From Larix sibirica (Eukaryota; Streptophyta; Pinopsida; Pinales; Pinaceae), in contig NWUY0304101482.1 of NCBI GenBank assembly GCA_004151065.3, positions 1 through 64,000 of the forward strand: a stretch of 64,000 nucleotides of DNA. Reading direction: 5' to 3'. The translations under genes and the position numbers were made by a program. Under the pieces are notes generated by a model. It was not told where the DNA came from and did not search any database. It saw only the letters and a list, made by a program, of their open reading frames with translations. Positions 36,850 through 47,980 of this stretch are shown piece by piece (position 1 is the stretch's first letter; every line of letters begins with the position of its first letter).

Positions 36850-39354
36850 AAGGAGGAAATGCCCAGCCTATTGATGCATTTTTAAGGGTTTACATAACAT
36901 ATGCAAAAGGTAAATACACCAACGGAGATGAATGCCCCACCTAGAAGGTCTCCAAAGCACATTCTGGCGGTACCAAGGAGCTTTCGGTACCAAGGAGCTT
37001 TTTCAAAACTGTGTTTATTGCACACACATAAAAAGGAGATCCTTTTTGTAAAGGGGTATGATTGGCACTATTGGAGGATCGCCCTAACCCTAATGAAGAC
37101 AGATGGCAGGAGTATCAAATTTGAAGTAGAATAAAAAAGAAAAGAGGATAAACGCTCCACCATTTTGGGATCTCATGCTGTTCCATTGGAGAATGTGCAA
37201 GGCTCCCATTATGCAAGGACGCACCTCCTTTGGAGCTAACTTTGGGGCGGAGCCGCTTTCCCGACAAAGGAGGGGAAGGGGTTTTCACTTGTTCAAGAGG
37301 AAAATAGCACTCTTTAAGGAAGCCCCTACTTGCAATAAAGTATGAAACAACCCCTTTATATAGTAAATATGCACATTTGAAAGGAGCGTCCTCTTGAAGA
37401 AATGACCCATGGCAGCTGACGTCACTCAAGTCAATGAAGAGCCCAAGAAGAAGAGCACCCAGCTCTCAAAAAACCTTTTAGCGGTTAATAAATTGAACAC
37501 TCCTTTAATTAGGGATCTAAATCCATTTATTCTTATTTTATGGGAGAGTTGTTGAGGAGGTTGAGGAATATAGTATTTTCATCATTCTAAAGATCATGTG
37601 TACTACAAAATAATAGAGATAGCCTTGTCTGAGCAATTAGAGAGAAACAGTTTATAGGATATGTACTCCAGCTAGGAACCAACACTATTCTTTTAGAAAG
37701 GATCAATGGTACATAACTAGAGCGGCCTTGCCAACGAGGATGCTTAATAAAAAAAATATACCCTTGGCATTGATCTGACAGTAGCCATACTTAGCAAAAT
37801 TGCATCAACAAGTCAAAAGGTATTTACTTTATTAGACAGTTCGAACAAACGCCTTACCCTGCTTGTTTTTATCAGTTCTAACCTCGGCGGCTTCCAGTCT
37901 TGCTACTTTATATACTCTGGTTCCTCTAACGGCTTTGTCCGTCTCAGGCTCTGCAACTCCAACTGATACAGGCTTGGCTCTTAAACACTTGCAGCTTTCC
38001 AATCTTGTGCGTTCAAATAATATGCATTCTTGCTAAAACCCAAACCAAAAAGCCGTGCTTCATTGCTTTTACCGGGATCGGTGTCATTTGAAGCATGCGC
38101 TATCCTGACCGTTGATATCTACCTTTTTTGCCTATCTGACCTAAATATTAGACAAATCCTACCTAGATCGGTCATCAATGCAGGACGATCCATTCCTTTT
38201 GCAGTGGCTTTCTGGACCATAAATGCAAATGATTGGCTCGGGCGTGGTCCGCGCGGCGTTAAAAGAATTAAAAGCAGGTTTCTAGGTCCTTTCTATGTCG
38301 ATCGAGCTGTCTAAGAGTAAAATCCATTAGTAGAAGGTGAGATTGCTTGGTTCGTATGATTTAGATTCATCATTTATGGTTCAAAAACTAGGTGCTAGTT
38401 TGAAGCAGGTGTTCAGCATGTTTTCAAATTCTTTTACCCTTTGCAATTTATTACCTAACCTAATAAATATATGAGTTTTTACTTTCTCTATTGTATTTGT
38501 AGAGATGAAGAATTAGTAAGTTGGAGCGGAAAGCATGGGACAAAGGTTCTAATTGTAAAAGATATGTAGCCCGTCCCTATGGTGATTATATTCCCTCCGG
38601 AGTCGGGGCTTCACACCCATCTGGCTCAATAGGGGATTTGGGGCTAAAGTAGTAGGATATTCAAATTAGTATAATGCTTTGGCAAGCTAACTCCTATTCT
38701 ATTTATTACCTTCCGAACCCGAAAAGACCTTCCTACATCCCCAAGCCCACCCTTCCATCAAAAAATGCTCGCCTATGCAAAGTTATTCAATTTCTCGCAG
38801 TTAAATAAGTAAAGTAGGGGTTCATCGATCGATGGTTTGAAAGGAATAAAGATAATGAAATTGAAACCCGGGCGAACCTGATTCTGATACAATCCAGTAG
38901 GCATTCTGACCGGGCTTGCATCGGAACGACAAACAAAAAAGGAGGAAGGATTCATAGGCTTTATAAAGGATTTCTTTTTCATAAAGCTAACTTAGCAAAA
39001 ACCAAAGGCAAAAGGCAAGCAATTGAAGCTGATGTCTATATTATCAAGAACAGATACTGCTTTATTGGCCTTATGAATGGCTAATATGAGCGACTCTGGG
39101 CTTGCTCTTACCTTTATTATGGGCAACCCCGAATATCCGGAATGGGACAGTAAGCAGACTTGTCAGAATGGCGGCTTGCACAGAATGCTAATAATAAAGG
39201 GCGAGGACAGGTTCTGATAAGAGGATTTACCATATGAAAAGGCCAGGTTTATTAGGGTAATTTTCCACCATATTATAAAGAAAGCCAGGTTCGCAGCCCT
39301 GAGCAAATAACTCCAGTAAACTAGGATGCGCAAGCAGGCTCGACTATAAGGGAA
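36850..39354. other. Unassigned spacer
   Basis: No gene recognised. The plus-strand frame at 38030-38314 and minus-strand frames at 37115-37429 and 38773-38982 are unidentified. The one clear structure is the hairpin at 37224-37273. Confidence 0.45.
37224..37273. repeat. GC-rich hairpin element, copy 3 (nested)
   Basis: Outer arms CCTCCTTTG (37224-37232) and CAAAGGAGG (37265-37273) pair perfectly over 9 bp. Inside is a second inverted repeat around GGCGGAGCCGC, the core shared with 33045 and 19083. It could fold as a two-tier stem-loop. Confidence 0.7.
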
Positions 39355-39720
39355 AGGGAAATAGCTCCGTGAAAAAAGCTTACGGAGTTTTCATGGAGAG
39401 AAACTGTTCCATTAATCATTTACGTTTCGGGACTGTTTACAAGAGAAATAGCTCTTATAATCAGGGGTTACGGGATTGTTTACGAAAGAAATAGCCTCGT
39501 GAAAAATTACTGGTTAGTAAAATAGGTATTGGGGTAATATCACAGTAATATAGGTTCCAGTTAAAAAGATAGGTCTCGAGATAATTGTAAGTCCAGGGAT
39601 AACCATAAAGTATCGGTCTCAAGATCAAACCATAGATCCTGATAGGTCACGGTATAATTATAGGTATAAGCTAGGAATGATCATAGGTATAGGTATTAGG
39701 ATCATCATCTGCTGCTAGAT
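39355..39720. repeat. Decayed tandem repeats (GAAATAGCTCCGTGAAAAA and GATAGGTCTCGAGATAA words)
   Basis: First part: two copies of GGACTGTTTACAAGAGAAATAGCT-like text (near 39430 and 39471) together with two CCGTGAAAAA-type words. Second part: GATAGGTCTCGAGATAAT, TCGGTCTCAAGATCAA, GATCCTGATAGGTCACGGTATAA and similar, spaced about 25-30 bp. No gene. Confidence 0.6.
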
Positions 39721-40059
39721 TTACTGGTGCTGCTGGCGTAGCTGCTCCTGTCACGTGGCTACCCCGGTTGGGTGGGGACGGTATTCCGTTGAGCGACAGC
39801 GAGCCGTCCTTCCTTCCAGTAAGTGCTTTTTTGCTTGTAGTAAGTGGACGATCCATCCTAAAATTGCTAGGATTTCATCCTGCCTGGCCATGCTGTGTAT
39901 ACGCCTTTATGTGTTTCCTTTCTTAATGAGAGATATTTTTGACGAACACATGCCCCTTCTCAAATTCTTGTTGCTGAAGCTCAAACCTGACGGTCTATAC
40001 ACCATATCAGGACCTCAAAAACGCGATGTGCCTGAGCCTTCTCTGTAGCTAGTAGGGGT

Positions 40060-40550
40060 TGTTCTATGTATATGATCCAATCCAGCGCCCCAATTAAGCT
40101 CGTAGGGTAGGGTAGGTAATAGTTATGGGATTTCAAATACATATATTATATAGATCAGCATAACATAACAAATTCGTAGGGTATTATAAGTAACTCAATT
40201 GGTGTGGGAAGAAATATAGGCCCAATCGAGTTTTATCCAATCCATAGAATTCATATGGTAGGGTAATATAGCGTATGGTATCATATAGTAAGAGATATAG
40301 TCCCCAATCTTGATCCTGGTATGGTATGAATATATAGGCCCCGATCAATTCCAGTATGAAAATATATAGGTCCAAATCCAGTTCCAGTTCCCAATCCACC
40401 AGTTGTTTGTATGGTGTGGTATGAGGAATAGATAGGCCAAATACAGCCAGTTCGTAGTACATCTTTGTGGCCGCTTCACAGGTATAGAACATGTGCCAGG
40501 GAAGGAATATATGAAACATAATGTATAGAAACAGAGCAGGGATAGTCATT
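40060..40550 (-). repeat. Degenerate GGTATGATATGAATATATAGG repeat tract with 121-codon open frame
   Basis: Variants of GGTATGGTATGAATATATAGG followed by CCCAATC and CAGTTCCAGTAT recur about every 40 bp. Because the period is near a multiple of three, the minus strand stays open for 121 codons (40549-40184) with hydrophobic/aromatic repeats such as LDLDLYIFILELIGAYIF and YQDQDWGLYLLL. I see no homologue; the open frame is most simply a by-product of the repeat. A membrane-spanning peptide cannot be excluded. Confidence 0.55.
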
Positions 40551-42699
40551 CCAGCGTATAGCGGTTAGGAGTTTCTCGTTCCTATCTTTCTATCTGGCCT
40601 AACTTCTCTCTTGTCTACTCGCTTTAAAGCCTACTCTTGCTATTTTGAAGGACATGTTTGGGGCTTGCCGACGATGAGTAGGCTAAGGATTTTGTGGGAG
40701 GCTTGTCAACAATGAAGAGGCTTGACAACGATGTTGTGTCAGTATGGGGACTCAAGAGTAAGTATGAGGATAAAAAGTAAGTAGGGGAACTGGAAGTAGG
40801 GGGACTGAAGAGTTAGTAGGGAGCTACACTGAAGAGATGGTGTGTTTCTCTCTCCTCGCTAATGGAGTATCTGACTCGCCATCACACAGGGTTATTATAA
40901 GGAAACTATCTCTCCAGCAGAAGATTGTGCGGGATGCGTAGATGCCAGTACCCAAGTAAAATATAGATGGGGTCGCTGGGGATAGATGGATATAATTACT
41001 GGGGTTGCTTTGGTAATGCTGCTATTAATGCTGCTCGTGCTCTCGTGCCTCCCCCAAAAGAGTTTCACCTCCCCGCACCTCCTCCACCACTAAGGAAGGA
41101 AACTCTTTACTCTATTTACAACCAATCTATATACAACAAAGCCAAGGAAAACAAAAACTATCTCCTCTCCGGGGCACGGGCCCACTCTCTCTCTCTCTTC
41201 GATCGATCACAGGAAAGAGACTTGAGGAATACCAACGGCCAAGCTCAAGTTTCTATCTTGGGAATGGAATTGACTATCTGATCCAATCTATTGCACTCTA
41301 TCTCACCAAGCGAAATAGATAGAACCAAGGGACCAAACACTATGAATCCGGATGATGACCAACTCATTTTAATAGACAAGTATAGACCTCATGCTCATGC
41401 TCTAGTTTAATTAATAGAGTCTTAAATATTATATACTACGGGCTTTTCTCTCTTTCTTCTTTTTCATGTTCATGTGGGATAGGTAACTATAAGGTCCTGA
41501 TAAAGCTATATCCAGTTTTCTGGGCCCACAATAGTCCATAAAAGGTAGGGAGGATAATAACTATGCTCGGATAAATGCAGCTCCTAATAAGAAACAATCT
41601 CAAACAAACACAAGACAGCGTTCAAGAGTGAAGCAAAAGAATCCACCCTTATTTAATAAAGTAAAAAGGGAAATAAATAAGTTGTGGTTATTCCTGTTCA
41701 AGTTCGCACTTTATTGCTGTCACTGGGCAAAACGCTATTGAAGTGAAAAGAGCTCATTTTTAAGAAGAACTTTTTTTTTCTTTTCCGGCCCGGACATATG
41801 CAGGGTGATTACTACTACTGCTATACTGCAACTATATAAATGCTAGTTTATTGGTTGTAATTAAATGGCAGAATGAGGCTATAATCCGAGAGAGTTTACT
41901 TACATTGATCCCCTTGCCTGGCAGCTCAATTCTGACAAGCATAATATTTGTCAATTCCTCACTCAATTCTCCAATATAACCCTACCCCTATTTCCTTTTT
42001 GGTTAGGTGATATTTCTTATTTCTTTTTTCGCGTCCAACCCCATAGTAGTAGCTTTATTTCACTTTTTGCTCCTCGAACCTTTTTTGTAACTATTCCTCG
42101 CTAAAGAAGGGACCTACTTACTTTTATTTCTCATTGAACGTCAATGAGACGAATGGATGAAACGACACTGCTTATTTTCATTTGATCTACTTAGTTATTA
42201 AGGAATGAGCGGAAAAACCTTGATTTTACTCGAGGGGAACTGGCCCACAACGCACGGGAGGATTAGGCAGTTGTGAATTGAAAGGATGTGATTAATGCAA
42301 ACGTAAGTGAATTACTTAGTAGTCACTTTTTCATTACTTTACTTCTATATTATTGCTTTTAATGCAATACCTTCCAGTTTTTATTTGCCTCTCTATTAGC
42401 TTGAGCTTTCTTTTCCCTTTTTTTTATATAAGGTCCTAAGCCTCCTTATTAAGATCCCCAAAGAGCCGCAGCGCGACCTGAGCCGAAGGTAATACCTAGA
42501 CCGGAAACTCACTTACCTTAGCTACGCGTTATAAACTATATATTCCAAAAAAGCCGGAGTGAAAAGGGTGGTGATAACCTGCCAGACCTTCTAGCTTAAG
42601 ACCAGGCAGGACCTTATAGCTCAGGTAATACCAGGACCGGGATTATAAGGGCAGGACTTACCGCCTTTCAGGACCTTATATCCTTTCAAGTGGGGTGGG
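40551..42699. other. Unassigned spacer
   Basis: No gene recognised. Between 40650 and 40830 phrases such as GGGGACTGAAGAGTTAGTAGGG and CTTGACAACGATG recur, a small decayed repeat. The plus-strand frame at 40967-41281 is unidentified. The 42000-42450 part is T-rich. Confidence 0.45.
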
Positions 42700-43330
42700 G
42701 GTGCTGGGAAGAATTATGATGCCCGGACTGGTGCTCCTGGGAATGCCCTTGCTGTTCCACTGCCCGTTTCAACTTATGTTTATTCAAATACTCTGGGAAC
42801 TGCTATGGGAACTTAGGCTGCTCTTCGGACGGCTCCTTATTTAATTGATGTTGGTAAAACTGGTGATGCTGTAAATAATGCTCTTTTAACTGCTATTGAT
42901 TGAAATAATTCCGTTTCAACCGCTTATGGGAATTATCCTGGAATTGATCCTGCTAGTTAAACTGATTATGGAAATGATCTTGGAACTGATCCTGAGAATG
43001 AAAAAGCCAGTTCAACTGGTGCTTATGAGGCTGCTGGTCGTTAGGCTGCTGGTGGTTCTAATTATTCAAATTATGATGCCGGGACTCCGGGAACTGCTGG
43101 AAATGATAGTCATAGTGCTGCAGCTCTAACTGCTCTTGAAAATGATCCTGGTTCAACCTTCTTGAAATCATTCTATTTCAACTGATACTAGGGCTACTGA
43201 TAATAATGCTTATGCCGGGAATTCAGCTGATTCATATGGTGCTGCTTTCCTGGGAATCTTTTTGCTTTTGCTGCTTGGGCTGGGACTTTTGACCCTGGTA
43301 ATGCTGGTTCTCCTTTTGCTTGGCTTTTTC
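42700..43330 (+). repeat. Degenerate triplet-phased array (array 5)
   Basis: In-phase plus-strand words GGA, ACT, GCT, AAT, GAT and CCT dominate. One phase from about 42840 reads Gly/Asn/Asp/Ala/Thr-rich, for example TDYGNDLGTDPENE and GTPGTAGNDSHSAAA, with TAA or TAG stops every 15-30 codons. It is the plus-strand counterpart of array 1 (GGGAATGCT flavour). The Leu-rich open frame at 42896-43129 is in another phase and is a shadow. Confidence 0.75.
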
Positions 43331-43476
43331 TAAATAATTATTCTGACATATCCGCTTCGTGTGCAATCTTTATTCCCTTTACGGTTCATAACTGCCGTGA
43401 TGTGACTGCCTTACTTGTAAGCTTTACCTCGTTAAGGCCCTTATAGGGCTTACCCAACAATAACTGGGTCATTTTC

Positions 43477-43580
43477 TATGTACCAATCCATGTATGCTAC
43501 AAAGATTCATGTACACACCAGTATTCATCTATGTACCAATCCATTATGAGACGCAACCAAAAGACGCAACTCTTAATTAT
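43477..43580. repeat. Short direct repeats (CTATGTACCAATCCAT, GACGCAAC)
   Basis: CTATGTACCAATCCAT occurs twice about 50 bp apart (near 43477 and 43528), followed by a pair of AGACGCAAC words. Confidence 0.7.
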
Positions 43581-43959
43581 AACGCGTACCACTATTAGAT
43601 GCAACAATTAATGTGCACTTGTTGGGTAACCTTCTCTTTAGTGTAACTTCATGTGCATATTAAGCTTACAGGGAACTACATTCTTCGTTGTGAAACTATT
43701 TACTCGCATACAGAATGAAATAGTAATCTTCTTTTTTACATCCAGCTTACAGAAACAATGAAAATTAATGCTTACTTAACTGCTGGACACTCTTCTATTA
43801 GCCATACCCTGAATGTGGTTACAGTAGGTATCTCTTTTTTGTGTAGACGCAGTCTTAGGCCGGAAAAGACAAAAATACGGGCATTTATAAAATTTAGTTA
43901 ATCCTATAATTCTGCCAAGTTCTGGAAATCCAGGATCGTACCTGCCAAGTACTTGAGCT

Positions 43960-44240
43960 TCTCCTTCCAACAAGTTGGTGGAAACTTTTCTCTAAACCTG
44001 CCCAAAGTTTGGGGGGTAAATCCGATCTGCAGCTCCTTTCCTGGACATTTGGAATCCAACCTGCAACTCAATCAGTCCTGGACATTTTGGATTCAACCTT
44101 AAGTAAAGCTAATCCTTCCAACGAGTTGGTGGAAACCTGTACGTACCTGCCTTCAAGTCCTGGCAAGTAGGATTTTACCAGCCAATAGTATGAAAATCCC
44201 AGCAACTCGTACCTGCCAAGTGTTAGGGTCAATCCTGTAG
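43960..44240. repeat. Interleaved direct repeats (CCTTCCAACAAGTTGGTGGAAAC; TCCTGGACATTTGGAAT; CCTGCCAAGT)
   Basis: A block with AGTTGGTGGAAAC occurs near 43968 and 44119, TCCTGGACATTTTGGATTC-like text near 44038 and 44080, and CCTGCCAAGTACTTG-like text near 43940, 44152 and 44211. The order suggests duplication followed by shuffling. Confidence 0.65.
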
Positions 44241-44409
44241 CTCCTCGTGCTGGCTAACTGACTGACCAAACAAGCAACCCGGTTTAGCTCAAGGTCTTGC
44301 TCAAAGTGTAGGTCTAGCAAATCTAACAAGCCCAACTCAACCAATCTGAACTGACTTAACTAAATAGAAGAGCAGCCTTCCAAGCGTTTTAACATTTATA
44401 AAGTTGAGC

Positions 44410-44585
44410 CGTATTTCCGTTAGAGCTATCTTACTAAATAGAAGGGGCTCTTGGTCATCTACCTAAATGGAGCTATCCGATGAAATGGAGGGCCATATGC
44501 CTAAATATAGAGTGCTATCTGGTTTAATAGGACTAACTGCCTAAATATAAAGGGCTATATGCATCAATAGAAGGGCCTTAAAGTG
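44410..44585. repeat. ~31-bp decayed tandem repeat (TGCCTAAATATAAAGGGCTATA)
   Basis: At least five variants of the unit CTACCTAAATGGAG..CTAT / TGCCTAAATATAGAGTGCTAT follow one another at about 30-bp steps, each combining (C/G)CTAAATA with a GGGCTAT-like end. Confidence 0.7.
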
Positions 44586-44639
44586 CGTGCCTCTATCAAG
44601 AAGAAACTCCAAAGCTTCAGTAAGGGCAAATATACATAT

Positions 44640-44930
44640 ATAACCAGAACAGACACGGTATCTCTCCATAATAAGATCTAGTTCCATAAGCAGATCGAGC
44701 ACGAGTAGTTAAAGCTGCAAGAGCAGTTACAGGTCCAGATTAAGTAGTCGATCCAACACCAGCAGCAGCAGAGCGCCGCACCATCTCATCCAGATACAGA
44801 GCCATCAGCGCGATACGCAGTTCCAGTCGCAGTTCCGGGTCCAACAGCAGAAGACGATTCGGTTGGCTCATCAGTGGTTTCAGCGGAAGTTGTTTATTCT
44901 GTTGAGTAAGAAGCAGGAGCGGCTAGCAAA
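44640..44930 (-). repeat. Degenerate triplet-phased array (array 6)
   Basis: Plus-strand text is CAGATCGAGCACGAGTAG-like. Read on the minus strand in one phase it gives SAETTDEPTESSSAVG and then PGTATGTAYRADGSVSG before a TGA, followed by a frame change. The composition and phase behaviour match arrays 2 and 8. Confidence 0.7.
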
Positions 44931-45218
44931 GACCGCACCCTGAGGCAATGCTCAGCTATGTGAAGTGTCTTCTATGTGATATTCAGTAGGAACCAACCAT
45001 TGTTCCATGCGTAGAACCCTTTCCACCCCCTTACTTTGGGTTACCAACTCTTTCACCTGCTAGAAATAGAGATAGGAGGCCCTAGAACATGAGGTCTTCC
45101 CAGTTAACAGTTTCATGTTCCTTGTTACCGGGTAGACCCTAGAATACCTTAGGAGCACTAGATGGGATTGGGATGGGTATGCTTTTATTAGCCCTTCCCT
45201 TAATTGGGCATAATATCT

Positions 45219-45560
45219 CATCGCCGTGGAGATAAGCCTAGGTAAAATAAACCTCATCGCCGGAAAGTAATCTACCATACCTTAATTGGACATAATATCT
45301 CATCACCGTGGAAAGAACCCTTTTCAAAAATGGTATCATCGCCGGAAGGGAATCTACCACCATAATAGCTAAGCTACCCAACCAAGGAATAATCCATGAC
45401 CCAACCCTCATTCATGTTCAGTCATGCTCAGTCTATGAAAAGCTCATCGCCGTGGAGATAAGCCTTTGATAAAATGGCGTCATCACCGGAAGATATGAAA
45501 AAAGCATCGCCGTGGAGCTAAGCCTAGGGAAAAGAAGGATCATCGCCGGAAGGTAATCTA
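45219..45560. repeat. Paired CATCGCCGTGGA / CATCGCCGGAAGG repeats, four pairs
   Basis: Four times a word CATCGCCGTGGA(GATAAGCC) is followed 35-36 bp later by CATCGCCGGAAGGTAATCTAC: starts at 45219/45254, 45301/45337, 45445/45481 and 45505/45541. Two of the eight words have CATCACCG. The distance inside a pair is fixed but the distance between pairs varies (82, 144 and 60 bp), because spacer text such as CTTAATTGGGCATAATATCT is kept only in some. No gene; function unknown. Confidence 0.85.
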
Positions 45561-47040
45561 CTATACTTAAAGAGCATAATGACATAACTATCCAAGTACG
45601 GAAGCTAACCCTTATAGCTATGAGGTATAATAGTTGACCAACAGTGTTGGGAAATTCATAAAGTGGTGGCAAGGAACACTCCTGCTATATTGCCTTTACT
45701 TCATGTGCATGCTATCCACCTGCCTGAATGACTTTCTCTTTACAGCCCGAGCTACATGCCAGGGTAGGCTATCAGACAGACCAGGAGCAGTTACCGGATG
45801 GCGGATACCGAATAGGGGATGGGGGGTCGGGAATAGGGAATCGGTTCATCAACCCTTACCTTATAACCTTTTACCTCCCACCTATATAACCCCAATCTTA
45901 GTGCTGCTAGCGTAGAGCTCTTCATGAAGCCCTTACCCTCTCAAGACCAGACACCGAGGAGCATACAGTATACACTCTAGAAGCCTTTAATACTACGACA
46001 GGAAGCAGGGGGCGGTTCTTTCTGGCGGATAGCGCGAGCATATCGCTACAACGCATTGCCAATTAAGGATCTACGAACCAACCTATGCAAAGTGAATTAA
46101 AAGCTTCTAAGCATGCATAAATGTCACAACAAGCGTCAATATCTATCCTTCCTTCTAAAGCCCCCCTCTATTTCCGAACCTAAATCACACACGTTCAATG
46201 ATCACTCACACCTGGTTCAATGCATGGATATCTCGTTTTCAGAGAATTATATAGCTTCTCCCCATGCCATAGCGAATGTTCCGTAAGCCAGCCCTACAAC
46301 CACAAAACTTGAATGCCCGGGAAATATTGCAAAGCTTTGTTTGAATGTGGAACCGCTAATTTTGGAGCATAATTTATTGGACCTAATTCTATTTCTGGAA
46401 GCTAGCTTTTGTCTGGGCTATCAGGCTTTTATCTTGGCAGAGTGTGCCTAAGCATCTTAATGTCTTTGGGTGCACGGATATACATGCATTCTTTGCATTC
46501 TGCGTGCTGGCCATGATGTTCTTCTATTTGAGGAGAGGATGTGGAAGGCCTTTTATAATATTGTTCGAAACTCATTTGGCTAAATCGTGGGAAAAGATGG
46601 GAGGAAGTTGCATCACAATATTGACAGAAGGGCAAATTGTCCTTGTGTTGGCTGAGGTGGTCATTTATTGATGGACTGGCTTTCCTATAAGAGGTATATG
46701 TCTCCCGTGAATAAGCTACTCTTGAAGGCGTTAATAAGCTGGTGTAAATTGTTATTTTCCAAGTTGAAGGACTGGGCCAGATGAAGTATTCTGCAAACTG
46801 AGAGTTTTCGGCTCTGTGGGAGGCAAATCTTTTTTGCCGAATGGGACAAAGTGAGGTTTCCACTCATCTGGTAGGGTTAGCTTTGTAAATCCGAGATTAA
46901 TGGGTGTTGCATTGCCATGTCCTACCACCACGCCTTCGCGTGTAGCACGCCTCAACAGAGAGGGATGCAGAGGAGGAATAGTAGTAGAAACATAACGTAT
47001 GACAACCGTGGTATGCAACTAAGCGACTTCAGAGGGGGAA
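45561..47040. other. Unassigned spacer
   Basis: Contains the second-longest open frame of the window, 144 codons on the minus strand at 46863-46429, which resembles no protein I know. The plus strand of the same stretch (46400-46680) has a coding-like look, with a faint resemblance to the Cys/His-rich tail of LINE reverse transcriptases, too weak to call. Confidence 0.4.
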
Positions 47041-47515
47041 GACATGTTGAAGCCTGTTAACTGGATATAAGCTTGGAGAATATCATATATATGCGAGTCT
47101 GTCAATGAAACTAGGCAAAAAGGGATTTATGACCAGGCTGGACCATTATAAGGGGTGTTGTGAAACCGCTGATGAGAGCATCAGAGAATTGGTTATGTCA
47201 ATAATATAAAAAACAACATAAACATGATACATTTAATCCGGGCCGGACCAATGCATTAACACCGAACTGGATTAATCCTAAATGAATCTATTTATATCCA
47301 TGTTGTAGCCCCCACTAAACATCTTCCTTTTGAATCATGGAGATTTGATACACAGGTTTATCTAATTTAATAGTAACATTTGCAAAAGTGTATCTGACAC
47401 GAGTAGTAGCTCGAAATCTGAAAGCTGGCAAATCATAAATTTGATTTATAGGGATGTGAGGGAGTTGCCAATTGGGATCGGGTTCAGACTCTTTAACTGT
47501 GATACTTTAATTATA
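47041..47515 (-). pseudogene. Caulimovirid-like movement protein fragment (endogenous pararetrovirus)
   Basis: Minus-strand frames downstream of the primer-binding site read a plant-virus 30K-type movement protein as seen in Caulimoviridae. An N-terminal part with RATTRVRYTFANVTIKL (47340-47500) is followed by the core with GLIQ and RPGLN (47232-47290) and a TGFN-like end near 47045. Stops and at least two frame changes break it. In intact viruses this protein lets virions pass plasmodesmata; here it is a relic without function. It lies downstream of the primer-binding site, the place the movement domain has in these genomes. The capsid and protease regions that should follow are not found. 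Confidence 0.65.
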
Positions 47516-47968
47516 CAATAGATTCTAATAAGATTTGCTTTTAATTCTAGGAAACCATGATTTATTCTGAGGAATAATATTCTTACTCACATAATTCTTA
47601 TAAGTAGAAGCTGCTTATAAATCCATTATTCTACTGCAATATTTAGAACTACCGAGTTACGAGACCAAGCAAGGCAAGTAGGCCAAGGTAAGAACAATTG
47701 CACCTGAGGAACGGGTTAAAGCAACAACACGCCTTTACATTTACGACTTAAAAAGCTACACCAACAACTGGACTCCTGACTCAGTGTAAGCAACATGCGC
47801 ACTCAGTTCACGTCTCTGGCTATTAGCTGCCAGTTCTCGATCTCTATTCAGGGATAATGTTTGGCTCGAATCCAGATATTACTCAACAGACATTAATACT
47901 ATAGATCTGACTCAAAAATTGAAATTTTAGTACTCATAGAATAATTTACATAAAGCAGTTCTAGCTCT

Positions 47969-47980
47969 GCTCTGATACCA
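47969..47980 (-). other. tRNA-Met primer-binding site of the pararetrovirus
   Basis: Minus-strand TGGTATCAGAGC is the 12-nt complement of the 3' end of plant initiator tRNA-Met, the universal minus-strand primer site of Caulimoviridae (also used by many LTR elements). It lies between the RNase H and movement-protein remnants in the same orientation, about 570 nt behind a TATA box. Confidence 0.85.

Noticed and set aside
44400-44430. GAGCCGTATTTCC as a group II intron domain V start
   Set aside because: The GAGCCGTATG...CGTACGGTTC pairing needed for domain V is absent.
46429-46863. 144-codon minus-strand open frame, second longest in the window
   Set aside because: No recognisable motif; the plus strand of the same DNA looks more coding-like and only faintly resembles a LINE tail, too weak to call.
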